DNA of 64,000 nucleotides from Klebsiella michiganensis (GCA_000963575.1 CP011077.1:1922001-1986000); one strand, 5' to 3'. Counted from the stretch's first letter, positions 43,000-51,800 are shown. The notes: generated by a model from the letters alone, not told the origin. Numbers and translations are program-made.

Positions 43000-44313
43000 A
43001 TGTCTGAAAAACGACAATTAAGACTGGGTACAATATTACATGGCGCCTCGGGGAATATGTCGGCCTGGCGCCATCCTGCTGCCGTAGCCGACGCCAGTAT
43101 TAATTTTGAGTTCGTCAAACAAACGGCATTAAAAGCGGAAGAGGGAAAACTGGATTTTATCTTTGTCGCGGACGGACTTTATATTAACGAAAAATCTATC
43201 CCGCATTTTTTAAACCGCTTTGAGCCACTCACGGTATTGTCCGCGCTGGCGAGCGTGACCCGGCATTTGGGTCTGGTGGGCACATTGTCGACCTCCTATA
43301 GCGACCCGTTTACTACGGCGCGCCAGTTTGCGAGTCTCGACCACCTGAGCAACGGCCGTGCAGGCTGGAACGTGGTCACTTCTCCGCTGGAAGGCTCAGC
43401 TAAAAACTTCTCCAGAACCCAGCATCCTGAACATGCGCTGCGCTATCGCATCGCCGATGAATACCTCGACGTCGTGAAAGGGCTCTGGGACTCGTGGGAA
43501 GCCGATGCTTTTGTGCGTAATAAAGAGAGCGGGCAGTTTTTTGCCCCTGAAAAGCTGCACGCGCTCAATCATCAGGGCGATTTCTTCCAGGTTGCGGGGC
43601 CGTTAAACATTGGCCGCACGCCGCAGGGCAGGCCCATTCTGTTCCAGGCCGGCGCATCGGAAGACGGCAAAAAACTGGCGGCTAAACATGCCGATGCCAT
43701 CTTCACGCACCACGACTCCCTCCTCGAGGCCAAAGCCTTTTACCGGGATGTGAAAAACCAGCTGGAAGGGCAAGGCCGTGAGGCTAACTCGCTGCATATT
43801 TTCCAGGGCGTGAGCGTCATCGTCGGCAAAGATGCTGCGGACGCCGAACAGCAATATCAGACCACCGCCGCGCTGGTGTCCGTCACCGATGCCCTGAACT
43901 ACCTTGGCCGCTATTTTGAACACCATGACTTTAGCCAGTACCCGCTGGACGAGCCTTTCCCCGATATCGGAGACCTGGGCCAAAACAGCTTCCGTAGCAC
44001 TACCGATGAGATCAAACGCAACGCCCGTGAGCGTGGGTTAACCCTGCGCCAGGTCGCCCTTGAGGCCGCCAGCCCAAGGCCGCGTTTTTCCGGATCGCCC
44101 GAGCAGGTGGCGGACGGCCTGCAGCAGTGGTTTGACGATCGAGCGGCCGACGGGTTCATCATCCAGGGCGGTACCCCGGACACCTTCCCGCGTTTTGTGG
44201 AGCAGGTTGTGCCGGTGCTTCAGGCGCGAGGCCTGTTCCGTACCGAATACCCTGGCACCACGCTGCGCGAGAGCTTTGGCCTTGCGCAACCCGAAAATCG
44301 CTACGGCAAATAA
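43000..44313 (+). CDS. NtaA/SnaA/DszA-family FMN-dependent monooxygenase
   Basis: 437 residues beginning RLGTILHGASGNMSAWRHP, the N-terminal signature of the NtaA/SnaA/DszA/YtnJ/YxeK monooxygenases, with FIFVADGLYI, TARQFASLDHLSNGRAGWNV and GRPILFQAGASEDGKKLAAKHADAIF. They use reduced FMN to oxidise S- or N-substituted compounds. YxeK cleaves N-acetyl-S-(2-succino)cysteine; YtnJ is in a related sulfur operon. The GGTPDTFPRFVEQVVPVL end is complete. ATAAGGATAAGTC precedes the ATG. Confidence 0.92.
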   Translation: MSEKRQLRLGTILHGASGNMSAWRHPAAVADASINFEFVKQTALKAEEGKLDFIFVADGLYINEKSIPHFLNRFEPLTVLSALASVTRHLGLVGTLSTSYSDPFTTARQFASLDHLSNGRAGWNVVTSPLEGSAKNFSRTQHPEHALRYRIADEYLDVVKGLWDSWEADAFVRNKESGQFFAPEKLHALNHQGDFFQVAGPLNIGRTPQGRPILFQAGASEDGKKLAAKHADAIFTHHDSLLEAKAFYRDVKNQLEGQGREANSLHIFQGVSVIVGKDAADAEQQYQTTAALVSVTDALNYLGRYFEHHDFSQYPLDEPFPDIGDLGQNSFRSTTDEIKRNARERGLTLRQVALEAASPRPRFSGSPEQVADGLQQWFDDRAADGFIIQGGTPDTFPRFVEQVVPVLQARGLFRTEYPGTTLRESFGLAQPENRYGK

Positions 44314-44334
44314 GACAAATAAAGAGAAAAAATT

Positions 44335-45267
44335 ATGCAAAAAACATCCCTGCTGTTGGCTATCGCCCTGGCGTGGACGCCCCTTGCCTGGGCGAATGAC
44401 GTTACCATCAACGGTACCGGCGTGAGCCTTGAGGCCAACAAAGCGCCGATCAATACGGCGAAAAATCCGCAGGCAATCGCGCAGTTACCTAAAGATTATC
44501 GATTTGCCGTTCCCGGTAAGTTTACCGTGGCAGTGGCGGCGCTTAACTCGCCGCCGCTGACGGTTTTTTCTGATGACAATAAAACCCTGCTCGGCAGTGA
44601 AGTCGACATTGCCCGCCTGGTCGCCGACAGCCTTGGGCTGGAGCTGAACGTAGTCCCGACGTCCTGGGAAGACTGGCCGCTCGGCGTGGCATCCGGGAAA
44701 TATGATGCCGCGATCAGCAATATTACCGTCACCAAAGAGCGCAAAGAGAAATTCGATTTCGCCACCTACCGCAAAGACTCGCTGGGCTTTTATGTGAAGG
44801 CCAACAGCCCGATCAAATCGCTCACCCACGCGGAAGATATTGCCGGGTTGCGCATCGTCGTCGGTTCCGGCACCAATCAGGAAGCTATCCTGCTGGCGTG
44901 GAATGCTGAAAATGAGAAGAAAGGGCTGAAGCCGTTTACTCCGGTCTACACCAAGGATGATGCGGCGCTGACGCTGGCGCTGCAGTCCGGGCGGGCCGAT
45001 GCCTGGTTTGGGCCGAATGTCACCGGGGCCTGGAAAGCGGCGCTAACCGGCAAAACGAAGCTGGTGGGCAGCGTTGACGGTGGCTGGCCGAAAGCGGCAC
45101 ACATTGCGGTGACGCTGAAAAAAGGCAGCGGCCTGGTAGAACCTGTTCAGACGGCGCTTAACGGTGCTATTCAGCAGGGCGACTATGACAAGGTGCTGAA
45201 GCGCTGGGGTGAGGGCGTGGAGCGTATTCCTGCCTCGGAAATTAACCCCGCCGGTTTAGGTGACTGA
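44335..45267 (+). CDS. ABC transporter substrate-binding protein, polar amino acid type (copy 1)
   Basis: 310 residues with a signal peptide MQKTSLLLAIALAWTPLAWA, then a family 3 solute-binding domain: FTVAVAALNSPPL, EDWPLGVASGKYDAAISNIT and KFDFATYRKDSLGFYVK. Periplasmic receptor for an amino-acid-like ligand, probably an S-substituted cysteine from the operon context. It is a close paralogue of the protein at 47482, with the ABC permease and ATPase between them. Confidence 0.93.
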   Translation: MQKTSLLLAIALAWTPLAWANDVTINGTGVSLEANKAPINTAKNPQAIAQLPKDYRFAVPGKFTVAVAALNSPPLTVFSDDNKTLLGSEVDIARLVADSLGLELNVVPTSWEDWPLGVASGKYDAAISNITVTKERKEKFDFATYRKDSLGFYVKANSPIKSLTHAEDIAGLRIVVGSGTNQEAILLAWNAENEKKGLKPFTPVYTKDDAALTLALQSGRADAWFGPNVTGAWKAALTGKTKLVGSVDGGWPKAAHIAVTLKKGSGLVEPVQTALNGAIQQGDYDKVLKRWGEGVERIPASEINPAGLGD

Positions 45268-45277
45268 GGAGAGGCCC

Positions 45278-45787
45278 ATGAGCGAACATTTTCGCGTTTT
45301 GTCCCCGGAAGCGCCGGAACTTCAGCCGATCATTAGCGGCCTGTTTGGCGAATATGCCGCCCGCTACGGGGATTTTTTCTCGCGTGATGCCGAAGTTGAG
45401 CTCACCGAGTGGTATCTGCCGCCGCAGGGGATTTTCATCGTACTGGAGCGGGAGGGGGAAATTATTGCCACCGGCGCCTATAAGCCCTATGACCAGCAAA
45501 CCGCCGAGATCAAACGTATCTGGACGAAAAGTACGCTGCGTAAACAGGGCCTGGCCGGCCGGGTTGTTCGCGAGCTGGAACGCCTTGCCCTGCAGGCCGG
45601 CTATAGCCGGGTCTATCTCACTACTGGATTCCGCCAGCCGGAGGCCGTCAGGCTTTATCTGAGCGAAGGCTATGATCCGCAGTTCAGCCTTGAAGTTGAC
45701 CCCGAAACGTTCAGCCAGCCGCCCTACGATGGCCGACTGCGGTTCACCAAAATCTTAGCGCTGGAAAGCCTGAGTAAAACGGCCTGA
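45278..45787 (+). CDS. GNAT N-acetyltransferase
   Basis: 169 residues from the ATG at 45278 with GAGGAG upstream. The acetyl-CoA site is TLRKQGLAGRVVRELERLAL (R-x-x-G-x-A/G). YxeL-like position in the operon suggests acetylation of the imported S-substituted cysteine before oxidative cleavage. The start follows the SBP stop by 10 nt and the stop precedes the permease start by 9 nt, so it is in the same transcript. Confidence 0.9.
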   Translation: MSEHFRVLSPEAPELQPIISGLFGEYAARYGDFFSRDAEVELTEWYLPPQGIFIVLEREGEIIATGAYKPYDQQTAEIKRIWTKSTLRKQGLAGRVVRELERLALQAGYSRVYLTTGFRQPEAVRLYLSEGYDPQFSLEVDPETFSQPPYDGRLRFTKILALESLSKTA

Positions 45788-45796
45788 GGAGTGACG

Positions 45797-46723
45797 ATGA
45801 AAACGACTGAAACCATTAAAGTGGTGCCCGCGCGTTATCCGCTGCGCACCGTTGGCGCCCTGATAGCACTGTTTGTGCTGGCGGTGGTGGTGCAATCCGT
45901 CGCGTTTAACCCTCGCTGGGAATGGGGTGTTTTTGCCCACTGGTTTTTTGACCCGGTCATCCTGGAGGGGTTGGGGCAAACGCTGTTGTTAACACTCCTG
46001 GGCACGGCGCTGAGCGTGGTACTTGGCGGCCTCCTCGCCCTGGCAAGACTCTCTTCTTCCTGGCTGTTGAGCAGCCTGGCCTGGAGTTACATCTGGCTGT
46101 TTCGCTCCCTGCCGCTGATTGTCGTGCTGATCGTGCTCTACAACTTCTCTTATCTGTACGACACGCTTTCGCTTGGCATTCCCTTCACCAGCATCGTCTG
46201 GGGTAGCTACGACACCATTAACGTGTTGGGGCAATTTTCGACGGCGGTGGTTGGGCTGACGCTGGTGCAAAGCGCCTACACCGCAGAGATCGTTCGCGGT
46301 GGTTTTCTGGGCGTGGACCACGGGCAATATGAAGCCGCTGCCGCGTTAGGCTTGCCCGCGTGGCGACGTACCTTGAGGATTATTCTGCCGCAGGCGCTAC
46401 GCACGATCCTGCCCGCTGGCTTCAACGAAATCATCAGCCTCGCCAAAGGCACGGCGATGGTTTACGTGCTGGCGATGCCGGAGCTGTTTTACACCATCCA
46501 GATGATTTACAACCGCACGCAGCAGGTGATCCCGCTGCTGATGGTGGCGGCCGTTTGGTACCTGGTTATTACCAGCGTGCTCTCACTGATCCAATACCTG
46601 GTTGAACGCTCATTGGCCCGCAGCGAACGCCGCTCCGCCATCAATCAAGCGCGTACCGCCCGCAGCGCTGCGCCGTCCTCAGCCCCAGTTTCCCAGGAGC
46701 CGGTCCATGCCAACCTCTCATAA
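45797..46723 (+). CDS. ABC transporter permease, polar amino acid type
   Basis: 308 residues from the ATG at 45797 (GAGGAG 5 nt upstream), with about six membrane helices and the EAA loop EAAAALGLPAWRRTLRIILP that contacts the ATPase. HisM/TcyL-like family. The C-terminus has an unusual Ala/Ser/Arg-rich tail (QARTARSAAPSSAP). Its end overlaps the ATPase start by 17 nt. Confidence 0.93.
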   Translation: MKTTETIKVVPARYPLRTVGALIALFVLAVVVQSVAFNPRWEWGVFAHWFFDPVILEGLGQTLLLTLLGTALSVVLGGLLALARLSSSWLLSSLAWSYIWLFRSLPLIVVLIVLYNFSYLYDTLSLGIPFTSIVWGSYDTINVLGQFSTAVVGLTLVQSAYTAEIVRGGFLGVDHGQYEAAAALGLPAWRRTLRIILPQALRTILPAGFNEIISLAKGTAMVYVLAMPELFYTIQMIYNRTQQVIPLLMVAAVWYLVITSVLSLIQYLVERSLARSERRSAINQARTARSAAPSSAPVSQEPVHANLS

Positions 46724-47480
46724 CGGCCATATTTCAATTACCGGCGTAAGCAAATATTTTGGTCGCCATAAGGCGCTGGATGATGTCTCGCTTGAGATCC
46801 CGCCGGGCACGGTGACGGTGATCCTCGGGCCATCCGGATCGGGTAAATCTACGCTGTTGCGCACCATCAATCACCTTGAGCGAGTGGACGAAGGCTATAT
46901 CCAGATTGACGGCGATTACATCGGTTACCGTCTGAAGGGAGACAAACTGTATGAACTGAAGGAAAAAGATATCCTGCGCCAGCGGGCCAACGTGGGTTAT
47001 GTCTTTCAAAACTTCAACCTGTTTCCCCACATGACGGTGCTGGAAAACCTGATTGAAGCGCCGGTGGCCCATAAACAGCTGAGCCGCAAAGAGGCGGTTG
47101 ATCGCGCGTATGACTTGCTGGATGTGGTTGGGCTGCGCAATAAAGCCGATGCCTGGTCGCGGCATTTGTCCGGCGGGCAGCAGCAGCGTATTGCCATTGC
47201 CCGCGCGCTGGCGCTGAACCCTCGGGTGATGCTGTTTGATGAGCCAACGTCAGCGCTTGATCCTGAGCTGGTGGGTGAAGTGCTGGACGTCATTAAAAGA
47301 CTGGCCCGCTCGGGCACTACGCTTGTGGTCGTCACGCATGAAATCGGCTTTGCGCGGGAGGTGGCCGATCAGGTGGTGTTTATGGTGGACGGCAAAATTG
47401 TCGAGCAGGGGAGCAGCGACGAAGTATTGAATCGCCCGCAGCACCCGCGTACCCGCCAGTTTTTATCGAAGGTGCTGTGA
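46707..47480 (+). CDS. ABC transporter ATP-binding protein, polar amino acid type
   Basis: 257 residues from the ATG at 46707 (CAGGAG upstream), inside the end of the permease gene. Walker A GPSGSGKST, signature LSGGQQQR, Walker B VMLFDEPTSALDPE and switch VVTHEIGFAREVA are all present. GlnQ/HisP-like, energises import with the adjacent permease. A 13-residue-ish insertion around YIGYRLKGDKLYELKEKDI follows the first helix, as in TcyN/YxeO-type ATPases. Confidence 0.95.
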   Translation: MPTSHNGHISITGVSKYFGRHKALDDVSLEIPPGTVTVILGPSGSGKSTLLRTINHLERVDEGYIQIDGDYIGYRLKGDKLYELKEKDILRQRANVGYVFQNFNLFPHMTVLENLIEAPVAHKQLSRKEAVDRAYDLLDVVGLRNKADAWSRHLSGGQQQRIAIARALALNPRVMLFDEPTSALDPELVGEVLDVIKRLARSGTTLVVVTHEIGFAREVADQVVFMVDGKIVEQGSSDEVLNRPQHPRTRQFLSKVL

Positions 47481-47481
47481 T

Positions 47482-48375
47482 ATGAAATATGGATTCATCG
47501 CGCTGTTGGCTTTTTTAGCCGCGTCATCGGCGCAGGCGACTATTGACCTTGTTGCCAATGAAAAACCTCTGAATGTGGTGCGGGATGAACAGGCCATTGC
47601 CAAAATCCCCGCAGGCTATCGGTTCGTTGAGCCCGGCACGTTAACGGTGGCCATCTCCGCGTTAAACTCTCCGCCGCTGGCGCTGCTTGCCAGCGATAAC
47701 CGGACGCGTATCGGCAGCGACCCGGATATTGCCCGCCTGCTGGCCGACAGCCTGGGCCTGAAACTGAAGCTGGTGCCCACCGCGTGGGAAGACTGGCCGT
47801 TAGGCATCACCTCTGGGCGTTATGATGTGGCGCTTGTAAACATTGCCGTGACGGAACAGCGGAAAGAGAAATTTGATTTTGCTACTTATCGCGTGGACTC
47901 GCTCTCGTTTGCGGTAAAGGCCAGCAGCCCGATTCACGCTATTGCTAAAGCAGAAGATCTCGCCGGGCGGAAGGTCATTGTGGGGGCCGGAACCAATCAG
48001 GAGCGTATTTTGCTTGGCTGGAATGCTGAGAACGAAGGTGCCGGGCGCGAGCCCGCCTTGCCTGTTTATGTGACCGATGATGCCTCCGCGAACCTTTATA
48101 TTCAGTCTGGTCGGGCCGACGTGTTCTTTGGGCCGCAGTCTATTACGGCCTATAAAGCGGCCTTAACCGGCACAACGCGCGTTGTCGGGCTGGGGCCGAA
48201 AAAAGCCTATGTGGCGACGACAACGAAAAAGGGAAACGGGCTGGTGTATGCCCTGCAGGCGGCGCTGGATGGCGCTATTCAGCGGGGAGAGTATCAGCAG
48301 GTGCTTGCGCGTTGGGGAGAACAGGGGGAAGAAGTTGCTCAGTCGGAGGTAAATCCGCCCGGTATTACTTACTAA
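47482..48375 (+). CDS. ABC transporter substrate-binding protein, polar amino acid type (copy 2)
   Basis: 297 residues with signal peptide MKYGFIALLAFLAASSAQA. It repeats the copy 1 pattern: ALNSPPLALLASDN, EDWPLGITSGRYDVALVNIA and EKFDFATYRVDSLSFAVKA. The two receptors flanking one permease-ATPase pair imply duplication and possibly two related ligands. It is the last gene of the insertion and starts right after the ATPase stop. Confidence 0.93.
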   Translation: MKYGFIALLAFLAASSAQATIDLVANEKPLNVVRDEQAIAKIPAGYRFVEPGTLTVAISALNSPPLALLASDNRTRIGSDPDIARLLADSLGLKLKLVPTAWEDWPLGITSGRYDVALVNIAVTEQRKEKFDFATYRVDSLSFAVKASSPIHAIAKAEDLAGRKVIVGAGTNQERILLGWNAENEGAGREPALPVYVTDDASANLYIQSGRADVFFGPQSITAYKAALTGTTRVVGLGPKKAYVATTTKKGNGLVYALQAALDGAIQRGEYQQVLARWGEQGEEVAQSEVNPPGITY

Positions 48376-48406
48376 AAGATAAAGCAGACTGCGGGTTAAA
48401 AAAGCG

Positions 48407-48479
48407 GAAAATCAAGGCGTTGATTTTCGGCTGAGAAACAAAAAGAGGGAAAAACCATGTTTTTCCCTCTTTTTCAGCA
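48407..48479. repeat. Dispersed two-hairpin repeat, copy C
   Basis: Same layout as copies A and B: GAAAATC-N8-GATTTTC, then an outer GCTGA/TCAGC stem around AAAGAGGGAAAAA and TTTTTCCCTCTTT. It lies between the second binding-protein gene and slyB. Confidence 0.85.
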
Positions 48480-48480
48480 A

Positions 48481-48509
48481 ATTTAAGGCCCGTATTACGG
48501 GCCTTAAAT
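48481..48509 (-). terminator. Terminator hairpin of slyB next to copy C
   Basis: ATTTAAGGCCCGT-ATT-ACGGGCCTTAAAT is a perfect 13-bp stem 14 nt past the slyB stop and 1 nt from copy C. Confidence 0.7.
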
Positions 48510-48523
48510 CATTGCGCGTTGTC

Positions 48524-48988
48524 TTAGCGAGGAGCAACGGTGATGTTGTTGCCGCTGCCGGAGATGGCTACACGCTGGCCAACGGAGTAACGGGTGTCAC
48601 CCTGTTTCTGCACGGCGATGATGGTCTGGCCGTCATCTTTACGGATTTCCAGCTCAACGCCTTTGCTGTTGCCCATTGCGCCGCCGACTGCGTCACCCGC
48701 CAGGCCACCGGCTACAGCGCCGCCTGCGGTTGCCAGAGTACGCCCGGTGCCGCCGCCAACGGTGTTACCCAGCAGACCACCCAGTACCGCACCGCCGATA
48801 GCCCCGATAGTGCTGTTGCTGTCGCTGCCTTTGATGGTCACCGCGCGAACGTGGGTAATGGTACCGTAGGTCACGGTTCTTACCTGTTTAGCTTCGGACG
48901 CGTTGTAAACATCGCCGGACAGCCCTTCGTTGGCGCAGCCAGCAAGGGTGAAAGCAACCAGTGAAACTGCCAAAATACGTGAAATCAT
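48524..48988 (-). CDS. slyB: SlyB, outer-membrane glycine-zipper lipoprotein
   Basis: 154 residues with lipobox FTLAGC (lipidated Cys18). A glycine-zipper region (GAIGGAVLGGLLGNTVGGGTG and more) forms a small membrane-spanning pair of helices. SlyB is a PhoPQ-controlled lipoprotein that forms stress-induced outer-membrane nanodomains. A PhoP-box-like repeat lies upstream. Confidence 0.96.
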   Translation of the reverse strand: MISRILAVSLVAFTLAGCANEGLSGDVYNASEAKQVRTVTYGTITHVRAVTIKGSDSNSTIGAIGGAVLGGLLGNTVGGGTGRTLATAGGAVAGGLAGDAVGGAMGNSKGVELEIRKDDGQTIIAVQKQGDTRYSVGQRVAISGSGNNITVAPR

Positions 48989-49115
48989 TTGTACCTCTCC
49001 TGTGAACCCATCAACGCTCAGTGAGCATCCGTTATGGCTAAATTATATGGCAATTCCTGGCCATAGTTCATGTTTGTTCTACAACAATCCTGTAAAAATA
49101 GTAAATCAAATGTCT

Positions 49116-49132
49116 TTAACAACAATTAAACC
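49116..49132 (-). promoter_or_regulatory. PhoP-box-like direct repeat upstream of slyB
   Basis: On the minus strand it reads GGTTTA-ATTGT-TGTTAA, close to the PhoP box (T/G)GTTTA-N5-(T/G)GTTTA. It lies 128 nt upstream of the slyB start; a TATAAT (on the minus strand, near 49040) lies between. E. coli slyB is PhoP-activated. Confidence 0.55.
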
Positions 49133-49280
49133 GCTTCGCTGGGCGAGTTTCGCTCAAGTGTCTGGCCGCCAGGTGCCGCAGTAGACACAGATTATTAATT
49201 AAAATTATTAATAAATCATAATATTGCGTGCTAGTTTAACCACATTAATTTACCGCCCCGGCGAGAATAAGGAGTGACGG

Positions 49281-50405
49281 ATGAAGTCAGGTCGTTATAT
49301 AGGCGTGATGTCAGGCACCAGTCTGGATGGAATCGATGTGGTGCTGGCTGCTATCGACGAACATCTGGTCGTTCAGCAGGCGAGCTACAGCTACCCGATG
49401 CCGCTGGCCATCAAAAACGCGGTTCTTGCCGTTTGCCAGGGGCAGCAACTCACGCTGTCCCAGCTAGGCCAGTTGGACAACCGGCTTGGAAAATTGTTCG
49501 CCGAGGCGGTGCAAATCCTTATTAAGCGGGAAGGGCTGCGGCCTGAAGACGTCACGGCTATTGGCTGTCACGGGCAAACCGTGTGGCACGAGCCTCAGGG
49601 CGAGGCCGCCCACACCATGCAAATTGGCGATAACAATCAAATAGCTGCGCTAACCGGTATTACCGTCGTCGGTGATTTTCGCCGCCGCGATATGGCGCTT
49701 GGCGGGCAGGGCGCGCCGCTGGTGCCGGCATTTCATCAGGCGCTGCTGGCCCACCCGGTTGAGCGCCGGATGGTGCTCAACATTGGCGGCATCGCCAACC
49801 TCTCGTTGCTGATCCCAGGCCAGCCGGTCAGAGGCTACGATACCGGGCCGGGTAATATGCTGATGGATGCATGGATCTGGCGGCAGCGTGGGAAAGGCTA
49901 TGATAAGGATGCCGAATGGGCGAGCCACGGGAAAGTCGTGATCCCTTTATTACAGCAAATGCTTAGCGACCCTTACTTTGCTGTCCCTGCGCCCAAAAGT
50001 ACGGGCCGGGAATACTTTAACTATGGCTGGCTTGAGCGCCAGCTTGCGATGTTCCCGGCGCTTGCCGGAGAAGATGTACAGGCCACGCTGGCTGAGCTGA
50101 CCGCCACCACTATTGCGGAGCAGGTGCTGTTGAGCGGCAGCTGTGAGCGCCTCATGGTGTGCGGTGGGGGCAGCCGTAACCCGCTGCTGATGGCGCGCCT
50201 GGCCGCGCTGCTGCCGGGCACTGAAGTGACGACCACCGATGAAGCCGGAATCAGCGGTGACGATATGGAAGCCCTGGCGTTTGCCTGGCTGGCATACCGG
50301 ACAATGTCTGGCCTGCCGGGGAATCTGCCTTCGGTAACCGGTGCCTCTGAACCGACCATCCTCGGCGCTATTTATCCCGCTAATCCGCGTCAGAATCAGA
50401 GTTAA
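49281..50405 (+). CDS. anmK: AnmK, anhydro-N-acetylmuramic acid kinase
   Basis: 374 residues. It phosphorylates and opens 1,6-anhydro-N-acetylmuramic acid in peptidoglycan recycling. Motifs: YIGVMSGTSLDGIDVVLA, AIGCHGQTVWHEP, FRRRDMALGGQGAPLVP, NIGGIANLS and the C-terminal VCGGGSRNPLLM. AAGGAG lies 7 nt upstream of the ATG. It is divergent from slyB and first in a row with mliC and pdxH, as in E. coli. Confidence 0.96.
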   Translation: MKSGRYIGVMSGTSLDGIDVVLAAIDEHLVVQQASYSYPMPLAIKNAVLAVCQGQQLTLSQLGQLDNRLGKLFAEAVQILIKREGLRPEDVTAIGCHGQTVWHEPQGEAAHTMQIGDNNQIAALTGITVVGDFRRRDMALGGQGAPLVPAFHQALLAHPVERRMVLNIGGIANLSLLIPGQPVRGYDTGPGNMLMDAWIWRQRGKGYDKDAEWASHGKVVIPLLQQMLSDPYFAVPAPKSTGREYFNYGWLERQLAMFPALAGEDVQATLAELTATTIAEQVLLSGSCERLMVCGGGSRNPLLMARLAALLPGTEVTTTDEAGISGDDMEALAFAWLAYRTMSGLPGNLPSVTGASEPTILGAIYPANPRQNQS

Positions 50406-50496
50406 CTGAAATTATCTTCATCCCGCAGCCGCTAAACTGTTGGCGTAAAGGAGGGCGCAGGCCCTCCAGGGACAAGAAGATCTTCAGGATACTCAG

Positions 50497-50820
50497 ATGA
50501 AAAAACTACTCATTGCCACCCTGCCCATGCTGCTCGCCGGCTGTAGTTACTACAACGCTTTTCTTGAAAGAATGCATACCGATACGCTGGCGTACCAGTG
50601 CGATGAAAAGCCGCTCACCGTGAAGCTGAACAACGACAAACAGCAGGTCAGTTTTGTCTACGACAACCAGATGCTTAACCTGACGCAGGGGCTATCTGCA
50701 TCCGGCGCGCGCTATACCGACGGTGTTTACGTCTTCTGGTCGAAGGGCGACAGCGCAACCGTCTATCGCAAAGACACGATCGTGCTGAATAATTGCCAGC
50801 TTCAGACGGCCAAACGTTGA
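50497..50820 (+). CDS. mliC: MliC, membrane-bound c-type lysozyme inhibitor
   Basis: 107 residues with lipobox PMLLAGC and a short MliC beta-barrel domain (YQCDEKPLTVKLNNDKQQVS...ARYTDGVYVFWSKGDSATVYR). The conserved cysteines in YQCDE and LNNCQ form a disulfide. The lipoprotein blocks host lysozyme at the outer membrane. A hairpin GGAGGGC-GCAG-GCCCTCC (50450-50467) precedes it, between anmK and mliC. Confidence 0.92.
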   Translation: MKKLLIATLPMLLAGCSYYNAFLERMHTDTLAYQCDEKPLTVKLNNDKQQVSFVYDNQMLNLTQGLSASGARYTDGVYVFWSKGDSATVYRKDTIVLNNCQLQTAKR

Positions 50821-50877
50821 GATTTCTCAGGGTGGAGAGCACAATAGCTCCACCCGAGGATAGCCTGATGTAACGCC

Positions 50878-51534
50878 ATGTCTGACAACGACTCTTTGCA
50901 ACAGATTGCGCATTCGCGCCGTGAATACACCAAAGGTGGCCTGCGCCGCCACGATCTCACCGATACGCCGCTGCCGCTGTTTGAACGCTGGCTGGCTCAG
51001 GCCTGCGAAGCCAGACTTGCTGACCCGACCGCCATGGTCGTCGCCACGGTTGATGAAAACGGCCAGCCGTATCAACGCATCGTCCTGCTTAAGCATTTTG
51101 ATGAAAAAGGGCTGGTGTTTTACACCAACCTGGGTTCCCGCAAGGCGCACCATATCGAGCATAACCCTCGCGTCAGCCTGCTTTTTCCGTGGCACATGCT
51201 GGACAGGCAGGTGATAGTACAGGGCACCGCCGAGCGTCTGTCCACAATTGAAGTGCTGAAATATTTCCACAGCCGCCCGAAGGACAGCCAGATAGGCGCC
51301 TGGGTGTCAAAGCAGTCGAGCCGTATATCCGCGCGCGGCGTGCTGGAAAGCAAATTCCTCGAACTGAAACAGAAGTTCCAGCAGGGCGAAGTGCCGTTGC
51401 CGAGTTTTTGGGGCGGCTATCGCGTCAGCATCGACCAAATGGAGTTCTGGCAGGGCGGGGAACATCGTCTGCACGATCGCTTCCTCTACCAGCGTGACGG
51501 AACTGCCTGGAAAATAGACCGTCTCGCGCCGTAA
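50878..51534 (+). CDS. pdxH: PdxH, pyridoxine/pyridoxamine 5'-phosphate oxidase
   Basis: 218 residues, the E. coli length. FMN enzyme making pyridoxal 5'-phosphate. Motifs: MVVATVDENGQPYQRIVLLKHFDEKGLVFYTNLGSRKA region and the C-terminal RLHDRFLYQRDGTAWKIDRLAP. Its start lies 57 nt after mliC. pdxY, another vitamin B6 gene, lies 1.6 kb downstream. Confidence 0.97.
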   Translation: MSDNDSLQQIAHSRREYTKGGLRRHDLTDTPLPLFERWLAQACEARLADPTAMVVATVDENGQPYQRIVLLKHFDEKGLVFYTNLGSRKAHHIEHNPRVSLLFPWHMLDRQVIVQGTAERLSTIEVLKYFHSRPKDSQIGAWVSKQSSRISARGVLESKFLELKQKFQQGEVPLPSFWGGYRVSIDQMEFWQGGEHRLHDRFLYQRDGTAWKIDRLAP

Positions 51535-51588
51535 AGTCAGGATTTTCACCTTTAGCGCTGGTGCTAACTGCACCAGCCCTTTATTCTA

Positions 51589-51716
51589 TGTGCCCCGTTA
51601 TTCTTCAAGCTGCAGATGTGTTGACTGCGCACACTCCCCCCAGTCACTTACTTTGTGTAAGCTCCCGGGGATGAATGAGCCTGCCGCCTTTCTGCAACTC
51701 GAATTATTTAGGGGCG
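51589..51716. repeat. ERIC (enterobacterial repetitive intergenic consensus) element
   Basis: About 128 bp matching the 127-bp ERIC repeat along its length. Diagnostic parts are TTCTTCAAGCTGCAGATGTG at the left, CCAGTCACTTAC in the centre, GTAAGCTCCCGGGGAT to its right and CTGCAACTCGAATTATTTAG at the right end. It lies between pdxH and tyrS and would be transcribed in the tyrS leader. Confidence 0.88.
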
Positions 51717-51800
51717 AACCCTAAAAAATGAACTCTTTCGCCAGTGGGCGAAAAGCCGTGTACCGGCAAAGGTGCAGTCGTATTAGAGATGGAGAATTTG

